From assembly GCA_029239875.1 (NCBI GenBank), contig JARBUD010000008.1:62001-126000 (forward strand): a DNA stretch of 64,000 nucleotides, read 5' to 3'. The first letter of the stretch is position 1; every line of letters begins with the position of its first letter. Source of the DNA: Xanthobacteraceae bacterium. Lineage in GTDB: Bacteria; Pseudomonadota; Alphaproteobacteria; Rhizobiales; Xanthobacteraceae. Below, piece after piece: positions 52,053-60,531 of the stretch. Made by a program: the position numbers and the translations under genes. The notes beneath the pieces were generated by a model, which ran no database searches, was not told the origin of the DNA, and saw only the letters and a list, made by a program, of their open reading frames with translations.

Positions 52053-52766
52053 CTAGACGTGCTGCCCACGATAGCGGGCGATCCGCTCATGCAGTCCGGC
52101 AGGGGCGAGCGAGCGCACCATCTCGGCGAGGTCCACATCACCCGTGTCTGCTCCGGTCAGCCGCAAGATGCGCCCGGGGGCGGCCGGCGGCAGCCCCTCA
52201 TGCGCGGCGAGCACGCGTCCGGCCGTGGCCAGCAGATCCGCCTCCTCGACGATGTGGGTCAGCAGACCGGTTCGTAGCGCCTCCGGCGCGTCGAGCGTAC
52301 GGTTCTCCAGCAGGATCGCGCGCGCCGTGTCGGTGCCCACCAGCGCCGCGAGCCGCCGCGTGCCGAGGGCGACGCCGAAGCGAAAGCCCGGAAAGCGGAA
52401 CTTTGCCCTGGGCGTGCCGAGCCGATAGGTGCAGGCCGCGACCAGATCGGCCCCGGCGCCGAAGGCGGCACCGTCGATCAGGGCAAACGAGACAACGGGC
52501 GCCGTGCTCACCGCCTGGAGCAGCAGCTCGATATGGGCGAAGCGCAGCAGCAGGTCGCCCTCGCTCTGCGATTCCACGCCGGTGAAATCGAAGCCGCCGC
52601 AGAAAACCCGTCCCTCGGCGCGGAAGGCGAAGGGCGCGCCTTCGGCAGCGGCGCCGGCGACACCCGCGGCCAATGCGGCGACGCTGGCCGAATCGAGCGC
52701 GTTTGCCTTCTCCGGCCGGGACAGGGTCAGCAGGCGCAGCCCTTCGGGAACGTCGGTCTGCGTCAT
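52053..52766 (-). CDS. Crotonase-superfamily protein without the canonical acid/base glutamates
   Basis: Enoyl-CoA hydratase/isomerase fold, 237 residues. The two oxyanion-hole segments are clear: GRVFCGGFDF (about 52-61) and GAAFGAGADL (about 98-107). By hand alignment, the place of the first catalytic Glu (PEI in rat hydratase) reads FPGFRFG and the second reads TARAILL, so both are lost. A hydratase role is therefore doubtful; isomerase, hydrolase or decarboxylase chemistry is possible. The ATG shares one base with the CoA-transferase stop (TGATG). Last gene of the operon LLM–flavin reductase–CoA-transferase–crotonase. Confidence 0.8.
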   Translation of the reverse strand: MTQTDVPEGLRLLTLSRPEKANALDSASVAALAAGVAGAAAEGAPFAFRAEGRVFCGGFDFTGVESQSEGDLLLRFAHIELLLQAVSTAPVVSFALIDGAAFGAGADLVAACTYRLGTPRAKFRFPGFRFGVALGTRRLAALVGTDTARAILLENRTLDAPEALRTGLLTHIVEEADLLATAGRVLAAHEGLPPAAPGRILRLTGADTGDVDLAEMVRSLAPAGLHERIARYRGQHV

Positions 52767-53971
52767 CACAGGGCCTTCACATGGCGGCGCGGGTTCCATT
52801 CCCGGAAGACCTCCTCGTTGTGCTCGCCCAGTTGCGGCGGACGGCGTTCGATCTCGAAGGCGTAACCGGTGAAGGCGATCGGGAAGCCGACGGTATCCGC
52901 CGTCGCGCCGTTCGGCAGGGTCATCGGCTGCACCCAACCCATTTCGCGCACATGCGGGTCCGCGAGAATGGCGGCGAAGTCGTTGATCGGGGCGCAGGGC
53001 ACGCCCTGGGCGTCGAACTCGGCCAGCCATTCCTGCGCCGGCCGTGTGGCAAAGATCGGCTGAAGGATAGCGGTCAGCGCCGCCTGGTTCCTGGCGCGCA
53101 GCGACTGCGTGGCGAAGCGGGGATCGTCCGGCAGGTCGGGGCGCCCGACAATGGCGCAGGTGTCGCGCCAGAGCTTGTCGTTGCCCGCCGCAATGGTGAA
53201 GGCCTTGTCGGCCGCCTGGAAGCCGGCATAGGGCGCGTTGCGCGGATGCGCCGAGCCGAGCCGGCGCGGCGCCTCGCCGGTGCCGAAATACTCGCTCGTC
53301 TGCAGGGCGGAGATACCGAGCAGCGAGCCGAGGATCGAGCAGTCGACATGCGCACCTTGTCCTATGGCGCGCGCACGCATGACGGCCGCGAGGATGACAT
53401 AGGCGGCGTAGAGCCCGGTGACGAAATCCCCGACCGGCACGCCGCATTTGACCGGAGGGCCGTCGGGCTCGCCGGTTACGCTCATGACGCCGCTCATCGC
53501 CTGCACCGTGACGTCGAAGGCGCCTTTCTGCGCATAGGGCCCGTTCTGACCGTAGCCGGTGATCGAGCAGTAGACGAGGCGTGGATTGCGGGCCTTGAGG
53601 TCCTCATAGGCGAGCCCCGCCCGGGCAAGTGCACCGGGGCGGAAATTCTCGACGAATACGTCGGCATTCTCGACCAGCTCGTAGAGGCGCTCCACGTCGG
53701 CCCGGTTCTTGATGTCGAGCGCGACGGAGCGCTTGTTGCGATTGAGCGAGGAGAAATTGCCGCTGAACACATCCTCGGCCCCATCCGGCCCCGGATGCAG
53801 CGGCGGCCAGCCGCGCATGCCGTCGCCCCCGTCGGGACGCTCGACCTTGACGACGTCGGCGCCGAGATCGGCCAGCAGGCAGCCGGTGAAGGGACCCGCC
53901 GCGATCTGTGCGAATTCGAGCACGCGCAGCCCGGCAAGCGGCTTCGCCAGCGTGGTTTCAGGGGCGTTCAC
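52766..53971 (-). CDS. CaiB/BaiF-type (class III) CoA-transferase
   Basis: Family III CoA-transferase, 401 residues, GTG start at 53971 overlapping the flavin reductase stop (GTGA). Motifs: LAGLRVLEFAQIAAGPFTGCLLADLGADVVKVE (about 12-44 in parts), GDGMRGWPP, the SLNRNKRSVALDIK loop, and GAFDVTVQAMSGVMSVTG (about 151-168) with the catalytic aspartate. It moves CoA between carboxylates, commonly from succinyl- or acetyl-CoA. Within this operon it would load CoA onto the acid left after monooxygenase and dehydrogenase steps. Specificity unknown. Confidence 0.92.
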   Translation of the reverse strand: MNAPETTLAKPLAGLRVLEFAQIAAGPFTGCLLADLGADVVKVERPDGGDGMRGWPPLHPGPDGAEDVFSGNFSSLNRNKRSVALDIKNRADVERLYELVENADVFVENFRPGALARAGLAYEDLKARNPRLVYCSITGYGQNGPYAQKGAFDVTVQAMSGVMSVTGEPDGPPVKCGVPVGDFVTGLYAAYVILAAVMRARAIGQGAHVDCSILGSLLGISALQTSEYFGTGEAPRRLGSAHPRNAPYAGFQAADKAFTIAAGNDKLWRDTCAIVGRPDLPDDPRFATQSLRARNQAALTAILQPIFATRPAQEWLAEFDAQGVPCAPINDFAAILADPHVREMGWVQPMTLPNGATADTVGFPIAFTGYAFEIERRPPQLGEHNEEVFREWNPRRHVKAL

Positions 53972-54480
53972 GCGACCATCCTTTCACGTTCCAGCGCGGC
54001 GTAAGTGCCGCGGTGATAGAGCAGCGGCTCGCCGCCGAAGACGTGCACATGGTCGACGGCCCCGATGATGATGGTGTGGTCGCCGCCCGGGCAGATCTCG
54101 GAGACGGAGCATTCGGCGGCAGCGACAACGCCTTCGATCAGCGGGCTGCCGCGCCGGCCGCGGCGATGGGCGATGCCGGCGAATTTGTCCTCCTGCTTGG
54201 AGGCGAAGAGGCGCGAGAGCTCCATTTGCTCACGGGCAAGGAAGTGGAGCCCGAAATGCCCACTGGCGAGCAGCGCGCCGAGCGTGTTGGAGCGATGGTC
54301 GAGGCAGATCAGGAACAGCGGCGGGGTCAGCGACAGCGAGGTCACCGCGTTGATGGTGACGCCGTGGAGCGGGCCATCCGGATGGGCGGTGGTGACGACG
54401 GCGACGCCGGTGGGGAAATGACCGGCGAAGGCGCGCAGCTCGCCGGGCGAGAGCGGCGGCGTGGCGTGCGGTTCGGACAT
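53968..54480 (-). CDS. Flavin reductase (RutF/HpaC-like)
   Basis: A 170-residue NAD(P)H:flavin oxidoreductase of the flavin-reductase-like domain. Segments: FAGHFPTGVAVVTT (about 19-32), GVTINAVTSLSLTPPLFLICLD (in parts, about 40-61), GDHTIIIGAVDHV (about 134-146) and EPLLYHRGTY (about 150-159). It supplies reduced flavin to the LLM monooxygenase encoded 28 bp upstream, forming a two-component system. It overlaps the CoA-transferase start by four bases. Confidence 0.9.
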   Translation of the reverse strand: MSEPHATPPLSPGELRAFAGHFPTGVAVVTTAHPDGPLHGVTINAVTSLSLTPPLFLICLDHRSNTLGALLASGHFGLHFLAREQMELSRLFASKQEDKFAGIAHRRGRRGSPLIEGVVAAAECSVSEICPGGDHTIIIGAVDHVHVFGGEPLLYHRGTYAALERERMVA

Positions 54481-54508
54481 GGGGGCCTCCTTTGAGTTCG
54501 ATGCGCGC

Positions 54509-55675
54509 TCAGGCGGCAGCGGCGAGCGGATGCTCGAGGCGCAGCCCGGCTTCGCGCATCAGCGGCAGCACGCGCGCACCGAAGAAATCGAGGTCGGGGA
54601 TGAAGTCGTAGAAATTGACCTGGACGCCGTCGCAGCCGGCCTGCTTCAGCCGCTGGAATCCTTCGACCACCTGGGCAGGAGTGCCGACGATGTGGACATT
54701 GCCGCCGACGGTCCATTGCTCCCGCGTGGCCGCCTTCCACGACGTCTGATCCCCGCCGACGAAGGTCCGGTAGAAATTCTCCGCCGCGACCGGATCCTGA
54801 TGGCGCAAGATCGCATCATATTGCGCCCAGGCCTCCGCCTCGGTCTCGCGGCAGATGACGTGCGGGTTGATGAGCGTGCGCACCTCCCTCCCCTGCTCGG
54901 CCGCCGCTTTCTTGATGGCGGCGTTGTGGGCGGGCAGCGCCTCGCAGGCGCGGTCGAGATTGGCGCCGGCCGGGCTGGTGACGAAGATCAGGTCCGAGTG
55001 CTTCACGGCATAGGCGAGGCCGGCGCCGGAAGAGGAGGCGTTGACCAGCAGGCACTTGTTGCCCGCGGGCTTGGGGGCCACGAAGGCCCCCTTGGTCTTC
55101 CAGAAGCTGCCTTCGACGGTGAGGTTCTCGTCCTCCGCCCAGAGCCGCTTCATCATGGTCACGAATTCGTCCGCCATGACGTAGCGATGATCGTGCTCGA
55201 TCGGCTCGAGCCCGAACATCTCGAACTCGCTGCGCTTGTAGCCGGTGACCATGTTGAGGCCCCAGCGGCCGCCGCTCATCTCCGACAGCGTCGCGCCGAA
55301 CTTGGCCAGTTGCAGCGGGTGCCAGCCATAGAGGATGTGGACAGTGGAGACGAGCAGGATGCGCTTGGTCAGCGCGGCGAGACCGGCGGTGACCAGCAGC
55401 GGATCGGTCGCCATCTCGCGGAACTTCATCTCGCCGCCATAGCCGCCCTTGCCCATCCATTGGGCGAGGCCGAAGACGAGGTCGAAGCCCAGCTTCTCCG
55501 CCATCACCGTGCAGCGGGCATTGTAGTCGAAGGTCCAGGACGTGCCGCGCGGCGCGGTGGACGGGCTCCAGGCACCCGACTGGATCGGCAGGAACAGCCC
55601 GAGCATGAGAGGCTGGCGCTTGGCGGCTTCGATCGGTGAAAGTCGGGAGGCGTTGTCCGACAGCGTGTCCAACAT
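54509..55675 (-). CDS. LLM-class flavin-dependent monooxygenase (RutA/SfnG-like)
   Basis: Bacterial-luciferase-fold FMNH2-dependent monooxygenase, 388 residues, ATG 55675 with AAAAGGAG upstream. TSWTFDYNARCTVMAEKLGFD (in parts, about 43-63), STVHILYGWHPLQLAKFGATL, SGGRWGLNMVTGYKRSEFEMFG (in parts, about 132-153) and the C-terminal DLDFFGARVLPLMREAG match the branch holding RutA and the dimethylsulfone monooxygenase SfnG more than plain SsuD, by eye. Such enzymes break C–S or C–N bonds. The flavin reductase follows directly, then CoA-transferase and crotonase. A complex operator lies 105-130 bp upstream. The sulfite dehydrogenase next door and the sulfonate-type ABC transporter favour an organosulfur substrate. 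Confidence 0.85.
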   Translation of the reverse strand: MLDTLSDNASRLSPIEAAKRQPLMLGLFLPIQSGAWSPSTAPRGTSWTFDYNARCTVMAEKLGFDLVFGLAQWMGKGGYGGEMKFREMATDPLLVTAGLAALTKRILLVSTVHILYGWHPLQLAKFGATLSEMSGGRWGLNMVTGYKRSEFEMFGLEPIEHDHRYVMADEFVTMMKRLWAEDENLTVEGSFWKTKGAFVAPKPAGNKCLLVNASSSGAGLAYAVKHSDLIFVTSPAGANLDRACEALPAHNAAIKKAAAEQGREVRTLINPHVICRETEAEAWAQYDAILRHQDPVAAENFYRTFVGGDQTSWKAATREQWTVGGNVHIVGTPAQVVEGFQRLKQAGCDGVQVNFYDFIPDLDFFGARVLPLMREAGLRLEHPLAAAA

Positions 55676-55779
55676 GCGTCTCTCTCCTTTTTGACTGAGT
55701 GTCGGGTTCGTCGAGCGGTTGCCGGCAGCGTTTCGTTGGCAACCACGGCGCTACGGAAACGATAGAGTGCAAGTAAATC

Positions 55780-55805
55780 GATTGAAAACGATAGTTTTCG
55801 ATCAG
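55780..55805. promoter_or_regulatory. LysR-type operator A upstream of the monooxygenase operon
   Basis: Inverted repeat GATTGAAAAC-GATA-GTTTTCGATC (9 of 10 arm positions paired), 105-130 bp before the LLM start. The same arrangement, ATTGAAA…CGAT…TTTCGATCA, recurs at 57504-57528 with 21 of 25 identical bases. Each copy is followed by ATATTCGAT a few turns away (here 55808-55816). Interrupted dyads of this size are typical LysR-type sites. Confidence 0.6.
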
Positions 55806-55840
55806 ATATATTCGATATAGTCGATGTTCTCGTCTCGAGA

Positions 55841-55877
55841 AAAAGGGTCGAGGGGCGAACGGATCGACCCCTCGACC
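55841..55877 (-). terminator. Rho-independent terminator after the MFS gene
   Basis: GGTCGAGGGG / CCCCTCGACC, perfect 10-bp arms with a 12-base loop (55846-55877). On the minus strand the stem is followed by CTTTTTCTC. It stands 19 bp past the MFS stop and separates that gene from the monooxygenase operon, which therefore needs its own promoter. Confidence 0.75.
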
Positions 55878-55895
55878 GAAGACCCGCGCCGAGGA

Positions 55896-57275
55896 TCAGG
55901 CGGAGGGCGAAGCGACGCGGGGGGCGACGGGGGAGCGGTCGTCCCGCACCCAGCCTTCATTGGTGGCGTAGTCGTCCTGCGACCGGTCGCGCAGGAACAG
56001 GGCCGAGGTGAAGCTGATTCCGGCGATGACCGCGATGTAGGTGCTGATGGCCGCCGACGTGCCGTAGGTGTGCAGCAGGAAGGCGGCGATCATCGGCGCA
56101 GGACCGCCTGAAGTGATCGAGGCGAGCTGGTAGCCGATCGACGAGCCCGAGTAACGCACGCTCGGCGGAAAGCTCTCGGCGATGAAGGCGGCCTGCGGCG
56201 CGTACTGCATGTCGTGGATCGGCAGCGACAGCAAGATCGCCAGGACGATGAGGAAGGGAATCCGCGTATCCAGCATCCAGAAATACGGGAAGGCGAAGGC
56301 CAGCATGGTGAAGGCGCCGATCAGATACATCCGCTTGCGGCCGATGCGGTCGGAGAGATAGCCGAAGAACGGCGTGGTGAAGAGCGAGAGCGCCGCTGCC
56401 GCCAGCACGCAATTGAACAGGAACGAGCGTTCGAGCTCGAGATTCTTGGTGCCGTAGGACAGCAGGAAGGTGGTGAAGAGCACGAAGGGTGCCTGCTGCC
56501 CGGTGCGGATCAGGCAGGTGAGCAGGATCTCGCGCCAATAGCCGCGCACCGCTTCCAGCACGGGCGTGCGGGCGATCTGCTTCTTCTCCTGCATCTGCTG
56601 AAAGACCGGGGTCTCCAGCACGCCGAGGCGGATATACAGGCCGACGACGATCAGGAGCGCGCTGATCAGGAAGGGAATGCGCCAGCCTATGCTCTCGAAC
56701 CATTCCGGCGTGCCGGCATAGGAGGTGATCGTCAGCGCCGCCACGGCGAGCAGCATGCCGAGAGGCGAGCCGAACTGCGGCCAGGAGGCTGCGAGGCCGC
56801 GCCGCTTGTTGAACTTCGACCATTCGGTCGCCACCGCGATGGCGCCGCCCCATTCGCCGCCGACGCCAATGCCCTGCAGCATGCGCAAAGCCGTCAGCGC
56901 GACGGCCCCCCAGATGCCGATCTGGTCATATGTCGGCACCAGGCCGATGAGCACCGTACTGACACCCATCAGCAGCAGGGTGGCGACCAGCGTGCCCTTG
57001 CGGCCGATGCGATCGCCGAAATGGCCGAAGATGATCGCGCCGAGCGGCCGGGCGGCGAAGCCGAGAAAGAAGGTGGAGAAAGCCAGGAGCGTCGCGGAGT
57101 ACGGATCCTGCGACGGGAAGAAGAGCTTTCCGAATACGAGCGCGGCAACGAGGCCGTAGAGATAGAAATCATACCATTCGATCATCGTGCCGACGGTCGA
57201 GGCGATAACGGCGCGGCGCGCATGACGCGCGGAATCGACGTCGCTCGAGGGCGACGTCCGCAGCTGCGAGACCAT
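55896..57275 (-). CDS. MHS-type MFS metabolite:proton symporter
   Basis: Major-facilitator transporter, 459 residues from ATG 57275, chosen for GGGAGGAACAG immediately upstream; the open frame starts earlier without a ribosome site. Twelve helices. Metabolite:H+ symporter features: VIASTVGTMIEWYDFYLYG (in parts, about 27-45), GHFGDRIGRKGTL (loop 2-3, about 90-102), LQGIGVGGEWGGA (about 133-145) and FGYLSDRIGRKRMYLIG (about 298-314). Relatives take up shikimate, dicarboxylates, aromatic acids or betaines. It lies between the monooxygenase operon and a divergent LysR gene, so it probably imports the substrate or a co-metabolite. Confidence 0.88.
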   Translation of the reverse strand: MVSQLRTSPSSDVDSARHARRAVIASTVGTMIEWYDFYLYGLVAALVFGKLFFPSQDPYSATLLAFSTFFLGFAARPLGAIIFGHFGDRIGRKGTLVATLLLMGVSTVLIGLVPTYDQIGIWGAVALTALRMLQGIGVGGEWGGAIAVATEWSKFNKRRGLAASWPQFGSPLGMLLAVAALTITSYAGTPEWFESIGWRIPFLISALLIVVGLYIRLGVLETPVFQQMQEKKQIARTPVLEAVRGYWREILLTCLIRTGQQAPFVLFTTFLLSYGTKNLELERSFLFNCVLAAAALSLFTTPFFGYLSDRIGRKRMYLIGAFTMLAFAFPYFWMLDTRIPFLIVLAILLSLPIHDMQYAPQAAFIAESFPPSVRYSGSSIGYQLASITSGGPAPMIAAFLLHTYGTSAAISTYIAVIAGISFTSALFLRDRSQDDYATNEGWVRDDRSPVAPRVASPSA

Positions 57276-57503
57276 CTGTTCCTCCCAAAGCGCTCCTTTG
57301 CGGAGCGTGTTTCTCGTCCCAGGCACGCTGCCGGCGCCGGCCCTCCGTTCGTCGGAGCATAGGCTGGCCTTTGACGCCGTGTCCGCGTTGGCGTGCGCGG
57401 ACACGGCGCCTCGCGACGTCGGCGAGCGCGTTTTCATCTTGTTGTTGTTCAGACGAGATGCGTGGCAACCCGTCCAAACGCAGCCTAGGCAGAGGAGTTT
57501 TTT

Positions 57504-57528
57504 ATTGAAAGCGATTGATTTCGATCAA
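57504..57528. promoter_or_regulatory. LysR-type operator B in the MFS/LysR intergenic region
   Basis: ATTGAAAG-CGAT…TTTCGATCAA, the second copy of the operator found at 55780, 39-63 bp before the LysR start and about 230 bp before the MFS start. The inner part, TTGATTTCGATCAA, happens to equal an FNR consensus, but conservation over the whole 25 bp with copy A argues for the LysR protein. ATATTCGAT follows at 57540-57548. Confidence 0.6.
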
Positions 57529-57566
57529 TACTGTACGGGATATTCGATGATAGGGGGCGTGCTTCA

Positions 57567-58469
57567 ATGAATTTCCGCCAACTGGAGACCTTCATCGAGA
57601 TCGTACGCCTCGGAAGCTTCGCAGCTGCAGCAAACAAGCTTCACGCAACGCAGTCGACGATTTCGGCCCGCATCCAAGAACTGGAGAGCGATCTCGGCGT
57701 GGTGCTGTTCGATCGCAGCCAGCGCAAGGCCACGGTGACGGCCAAGGGGCGGGAACTGGTGGGCTATGCAGAGCGCGCGCTGCATCTGCATGACGAAATC
57801 CGCCAGCAGATCGCGCCGCGCCAGTCGCTCTCGGGTACGGTGCGGGTGGGCGTGGCCGAACTCGTCGCCATGACCTGGCTGCCGCAGCTCGCAGCGACGG
57901 TGCATGAGCGCTACCCCAACATCAGCCTGGAACTCGACATCTCGCTGACCGCCCCGCTGCGCGCCCGCCTGCTTTCGGGCGAGCTCGACATCGTGTTCAT
58001 TCCCGGCGACGCCTTCGATCCCTCGCTGGTCGCCCATCCGCTCGGCTCGGTCGCCTTTCGCTGGATGGCGGGCGCCGACTATGCGCTGCCCGCCCGGCCG
58101 CTTGCGCCGGCGGACTTCGCGGATCTGCGCATCCTCTCGCTCGGGGAGAACTCGATCCATTACCAGACCATTTCGTCGTGGATCGACGAGAGCCGCTCCG
58201 CCCAGCGCCCCGACCTGTGCAACAGCATGACGGTGGTCTCGACACTGACCGCCGCCAATGTCGGCGTCAGCCTGCTGCCGCCCTGCTGCTATGGCCCGGA
58301 GATCGAGGAAGGGAAGCTGCGCGTGCTGGCGACCGATCCGGAGCCGGCGGCGGTGCCTTTCTCCTGCGTCTACAAGCGCCGGCGGCTCGCCACGCTGCAG
58401 GAGATCATCGCCGAGACCGCCATGGAGATCAGTTCCTTTCCCGGCGCCGGGGCACCCCTTCCCTCTTAA
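57567..58469 (+). CDS. LysR-type regulator of the monooxygenase/MFS genes
   Basis: LysR-type regulator, 300 residues. DNA-binding domain 2-60 (FRQLETFIEIVRLGSFAAAA, recognition helix TQSTISARIQELES); the effector domain begins near SGTVRVGVAELVAMTWLP (about 90-107). It is divergent from the MFS gene over a region that holds operator B; operator A, the near-identical copy, fronts the LLM operon. That makes it the likely common activator. The ligand is unknown, presumably the pathway substrate or an intermediate. Confidence 0.87.
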   Translation: MNFRQLETFIEIVRLGSFAAAANKLHATQSTISARIQELESDLGVVLFDRSQRKATVTAKGRELVGYAERALHLHDEIRQQIAPRQSLSGTVRVGVAELVAMTWLPQLAATVHERYPNISLELDISLTAPLRARLLSGELDIVFIPGDAFDPSLVAHPLGSVAFRWMAGADYALPARPLAPADFADLRILSLGENSIHYQTISSWIDESRSAQRPDLCNSMTVVSTLTAANVGVSLLPPCCYGPEIEEGKLRVLATDPEPAAVPFSCVYKRRRLATLQEIIAETAMEISSFPGAGAPLPS

Positions 58470-58758
58470 GCGGATGCGTGACCTCCAAGACGCCAGCGCG
58501 GGCGGCTCGCTTCCTCGGCGACGAAGGTGATCGGGCGAAGCGAGCGCGTCGTCGCTGCAATTGTCGTCCAGGGACTAAGAAGCAGCGCTCCAGCTTCAGC
58601 CCGCATCCGCCGGCTTGCCGATTGCGGCACCACCGAGCATGGCCCGCCCACACGATGACACGCCGCCCGGCCGCAGCAGCCGGAATGTCGCCCCGCCCCC
58701 CTCGGACAGCATATGAACGGCAAACGGGATCTCCTGGTCCCCTGGCAAGGGCAGCTGT
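58470..58758. other. Gene-free stretch between LysR and ABC transporter operon
   Basis: About 290 bp before the promoter of the ABC operon. Open frames on both strands have no ribosome site and no recognisable protein. I see no terminator with a T-run and no clear mobile-element end. It may be a scar of a lost gene. Confidence 0.4.
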
Positions 58759-58786
58759 TTGACAATGTTTTATCTAATGATATTAT
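58759..58786 (+). promoter_or_regulatory. Sigma70-type promoter of the ABC transporter operon with overlapping dyad
   Basis: TTGACA (58759-58764), 16 bases, then TATTAT (58781-58786): six of six and five of six matches to consensus. The -10 is enclosed by AATGA-TATTAT-TCATT, a perfect 5-bp dyad (58776-58791), where a repressor could sit. The ATPase gene starts about 100 bp downstream. Confidence 0.6.
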
Positions 58787-58890
58787 TCATTGAATGACCG
58801 ATCTCAAACGCTCGCAGGCGAGCGGCGGAGTGGGCGTGCTGTCACGCGCTTCTTCCGTTGTCGGCGCCCGTTGTTCCAGAAGGGCAGTTT

Positions 58891-59676
58891 ATGAGCTTGA
58901 TCGATATCCGAAACCTGTCGAAATCCTTCGTTACGCGAGGACGATCGCCCCTCTTCGCCATCGAAGGCCTTAATCTTTCGATCGAAAATGGCGAGTTCTG
59001 CTGCCTGCTCGGCCCGTCCGGCTGCGGCAAGAGCACCGTGCTCACCATGCTCGCCGGGTTCGAGCAGCCGACCGGCGGCGAGCTCCTCCTCGCCGGCCGC
59101 CCGATCGCGGCGCCCGGACGGGATCGGGCCGTGGTGTTCCAGGGCGACGATTCCCTCTACTCCTGGCTGACGGCGCTGGAGAACGTCGAATTTGGCTTGA
59201 AAATACAGAACGTTCCGAAGGCGGAACGTCGCGAGCGGGCGCTCAAATACATCGATATGGTCGGCCTGATGCGGGCGAAGGACCGCTATCCCAGCGAATT
59301 GTCCGGCGGCATGAAGCAGCGCATCCAGATCGCGCGCGCTCTGGTCGGCGAGCCGAAGATCCTGCTGATGGACGAACCGCTCGGCGCGCTCGATGCGCAG
59401 ACCCGCGAGGTCATGCAGTTCGAGCTGCGGCGAATCTGGGAACAGACCGGGACGTCCGTCGTCTTCATCACTCACGATATCGACGAGTCGATCATCCTCG
59501 GGACGCGGATCGCGGTGATGACCGCGGGCCCGTCGGCGCATCTGCGCGAGCAGTTCGACGTCACGCTCGGTGATGATCGCTCGCGTACCAATCCCGAATA
59601 CACGCGTCTCTACGAGCGCATCCATACCATCGTGCGGGAAGAGGTTGAGAAATCCCGCCGCGCGGACCTGCGGTGA
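58891..59676 (+). CDS. ABC transporter ATP-binding protein (nitrate/sulfonate/taurine type)
   Basis: ATPase of an importer, 261 residues from ATG 58891 (AGAAGGG upstream). Walker A GPSGCGKST (about 42-50), Q-loop VVFQGDDSLYSWLT (about 79-92), signature LSGGMKQR (about 135-142), Walker B ILLMDEPLGALD (about 155-166) and switch histidine FITHDIDE (about 190-197). The SsuB/TauB/NrtD-type group. First gene of ATPase–permease–receptor; the stop overlaps the permease start. Metabolic setting favours a sulfonate or related organosulfur ligand. Confidence 0.9.
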   Translation: MSLIDIRNLSKSFVTRGRSPLFAIEGLNLSIENGEFCCLLGPSGCGKSTVLTMLAGFEQPTGGELLLAGRPIAAPGRDRAVVFQGDDSLYSWLTALENVEFGLKIQNVPKAERRERALKYIDMVGLMRAKDRYPSELSGGMKQRIQIARALVGEPKILLMDEPLGALDAQTREVMQFELRRIWEQTGTSVVFITHDIDESIILGTRIAVMTAGPSAHLREQFDVTLGDDRSRTNPEYTRLYERIHTIVREEVEKSRRADLR

Positions 59677-60515
59677 TCGACATGGCCAGTTCCTCCAGCA
59701 CTTCCTCACGCCCGGGCGCCGCTGCCAAGCCGGCCCCTGTCGACGGCTTTCGCCTCGCCAGTGCGGTCTCCGGCTTGCTGCCCTATCTGATCGGCTTCGC
59801 GAGCCTGTTCCTCGCCTGGCATGTCTTCGCGGTCTATGTGCTGAAATCGGCGCTGTTCCCGCCGCCGCTGGCGGTGCTCCACCGCTCGATCGAGCTCATC
59901 GCCGATGGATCGCTGATCGAGAACATGGCGATCAGCCTGCAGCGCATCCTGATCGGCTTTGTCCTGGGCTCGGTCGCCGGAGTCGTCATCGGCCTCGCCA
60001 TCGGCACCTTCACGACGGTCCGCAAGATCGTCGAGCCGTGGACGGAGCTGCTGCGCTTCATCCCGTCCGTCGCGATGATCACCATCGCGGTGATCTGGTT
60101 CGGCATCGGGGAGAACTCGAAGATCTTCCTGATCATCTACACCACGATCTTCATCGTGATCCTCAATACCGCGGCAGGCGTCGCCTCGATCACGCCCAAC
60201 AAGATCCGCGCCGCGCAGATGCTCGGCGCCAGCCGCTGGCAGAGCTTCATCTACGTCGCGCTGCCCGCCACCGTTCCCTACATCCTGACCGGCATGCGCA
60301 TCGCCATGGCCAACTCCTTCACCACCATCGTGGCGGCGGAGATGGTGGCCGCCAGCGCCGGCCTCGGCGTGATGCTGTGGAACGGGCGCCTCTTCATGCA
60401 GGTCGAGGACATCTTCGTCTCCCTGCTGGCGCTGTGCTTCCTCGGCTTCGTGACGGACCGGATCTTCCGCTTCGGCATCGTCAAGTTTGCCGGTCGCTAC
60501 TCACCCATCATCTAA
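59673..60515 (+). CDS. ABC transporter permease (SsuC/TauC type)
   Basis: Inner-membrane permease of the same importer, 280 residues, about six helices. The cytoplasmic EAA-type coupling loop is visible around KIRAAQMLGASRWQSFIYVALPATVPYILTGMRIA (in parts, about 173-208), typical of SsuC/TauC/NrtB. GTG 59673 overlaps the ATPase stop; ATG 59682 is an alternative. The N-terminal 25 residues are polar and Ser/Pro-rich. Confidence 0.9.
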   Translation: MIDMASSSSTSSRPGAAAKPAPVDGFRLASAVSGLLPYLIGFASLFLAWHVFAVYVLKSALFPPPLAVLHRSIELIADGSLIENMAISLQRILIGFVLGSVAGVVIGLAIGTFTTVRKIVEPWTELLRFIPSVAMITIAVIWFGIGENSKIFLIIYTTIFIVILNTAAGVASITPNKIRAAQMLGASRWQSFIYVALPATVPYILTGMRIAMANSFTTIVAAEMVAASAGLGVMLWNGRLFMQVEDIFVSLLALCFLGFVTDRIFRFGIVKFAGRYSPII

Positions 60516-60531
60516 AACAAGAGGGGAAAAG

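Noticed and set aside
57515-57528. TTGATTTCGATCAA, a perfect FNR-type consensus
   Set aside because: The same region recurs at 55781-55805 with the FNR half-sites degraded but the wider pattern kept, so the LysR-type operator explains it better. Dual use cannot be excluded.
58466-58765. A 99-codon minus-strand frame in the gap before the ABC operon
   Set aside because: No ribosome site, no recognisable domain and odd Cys/Arg-rich composition.
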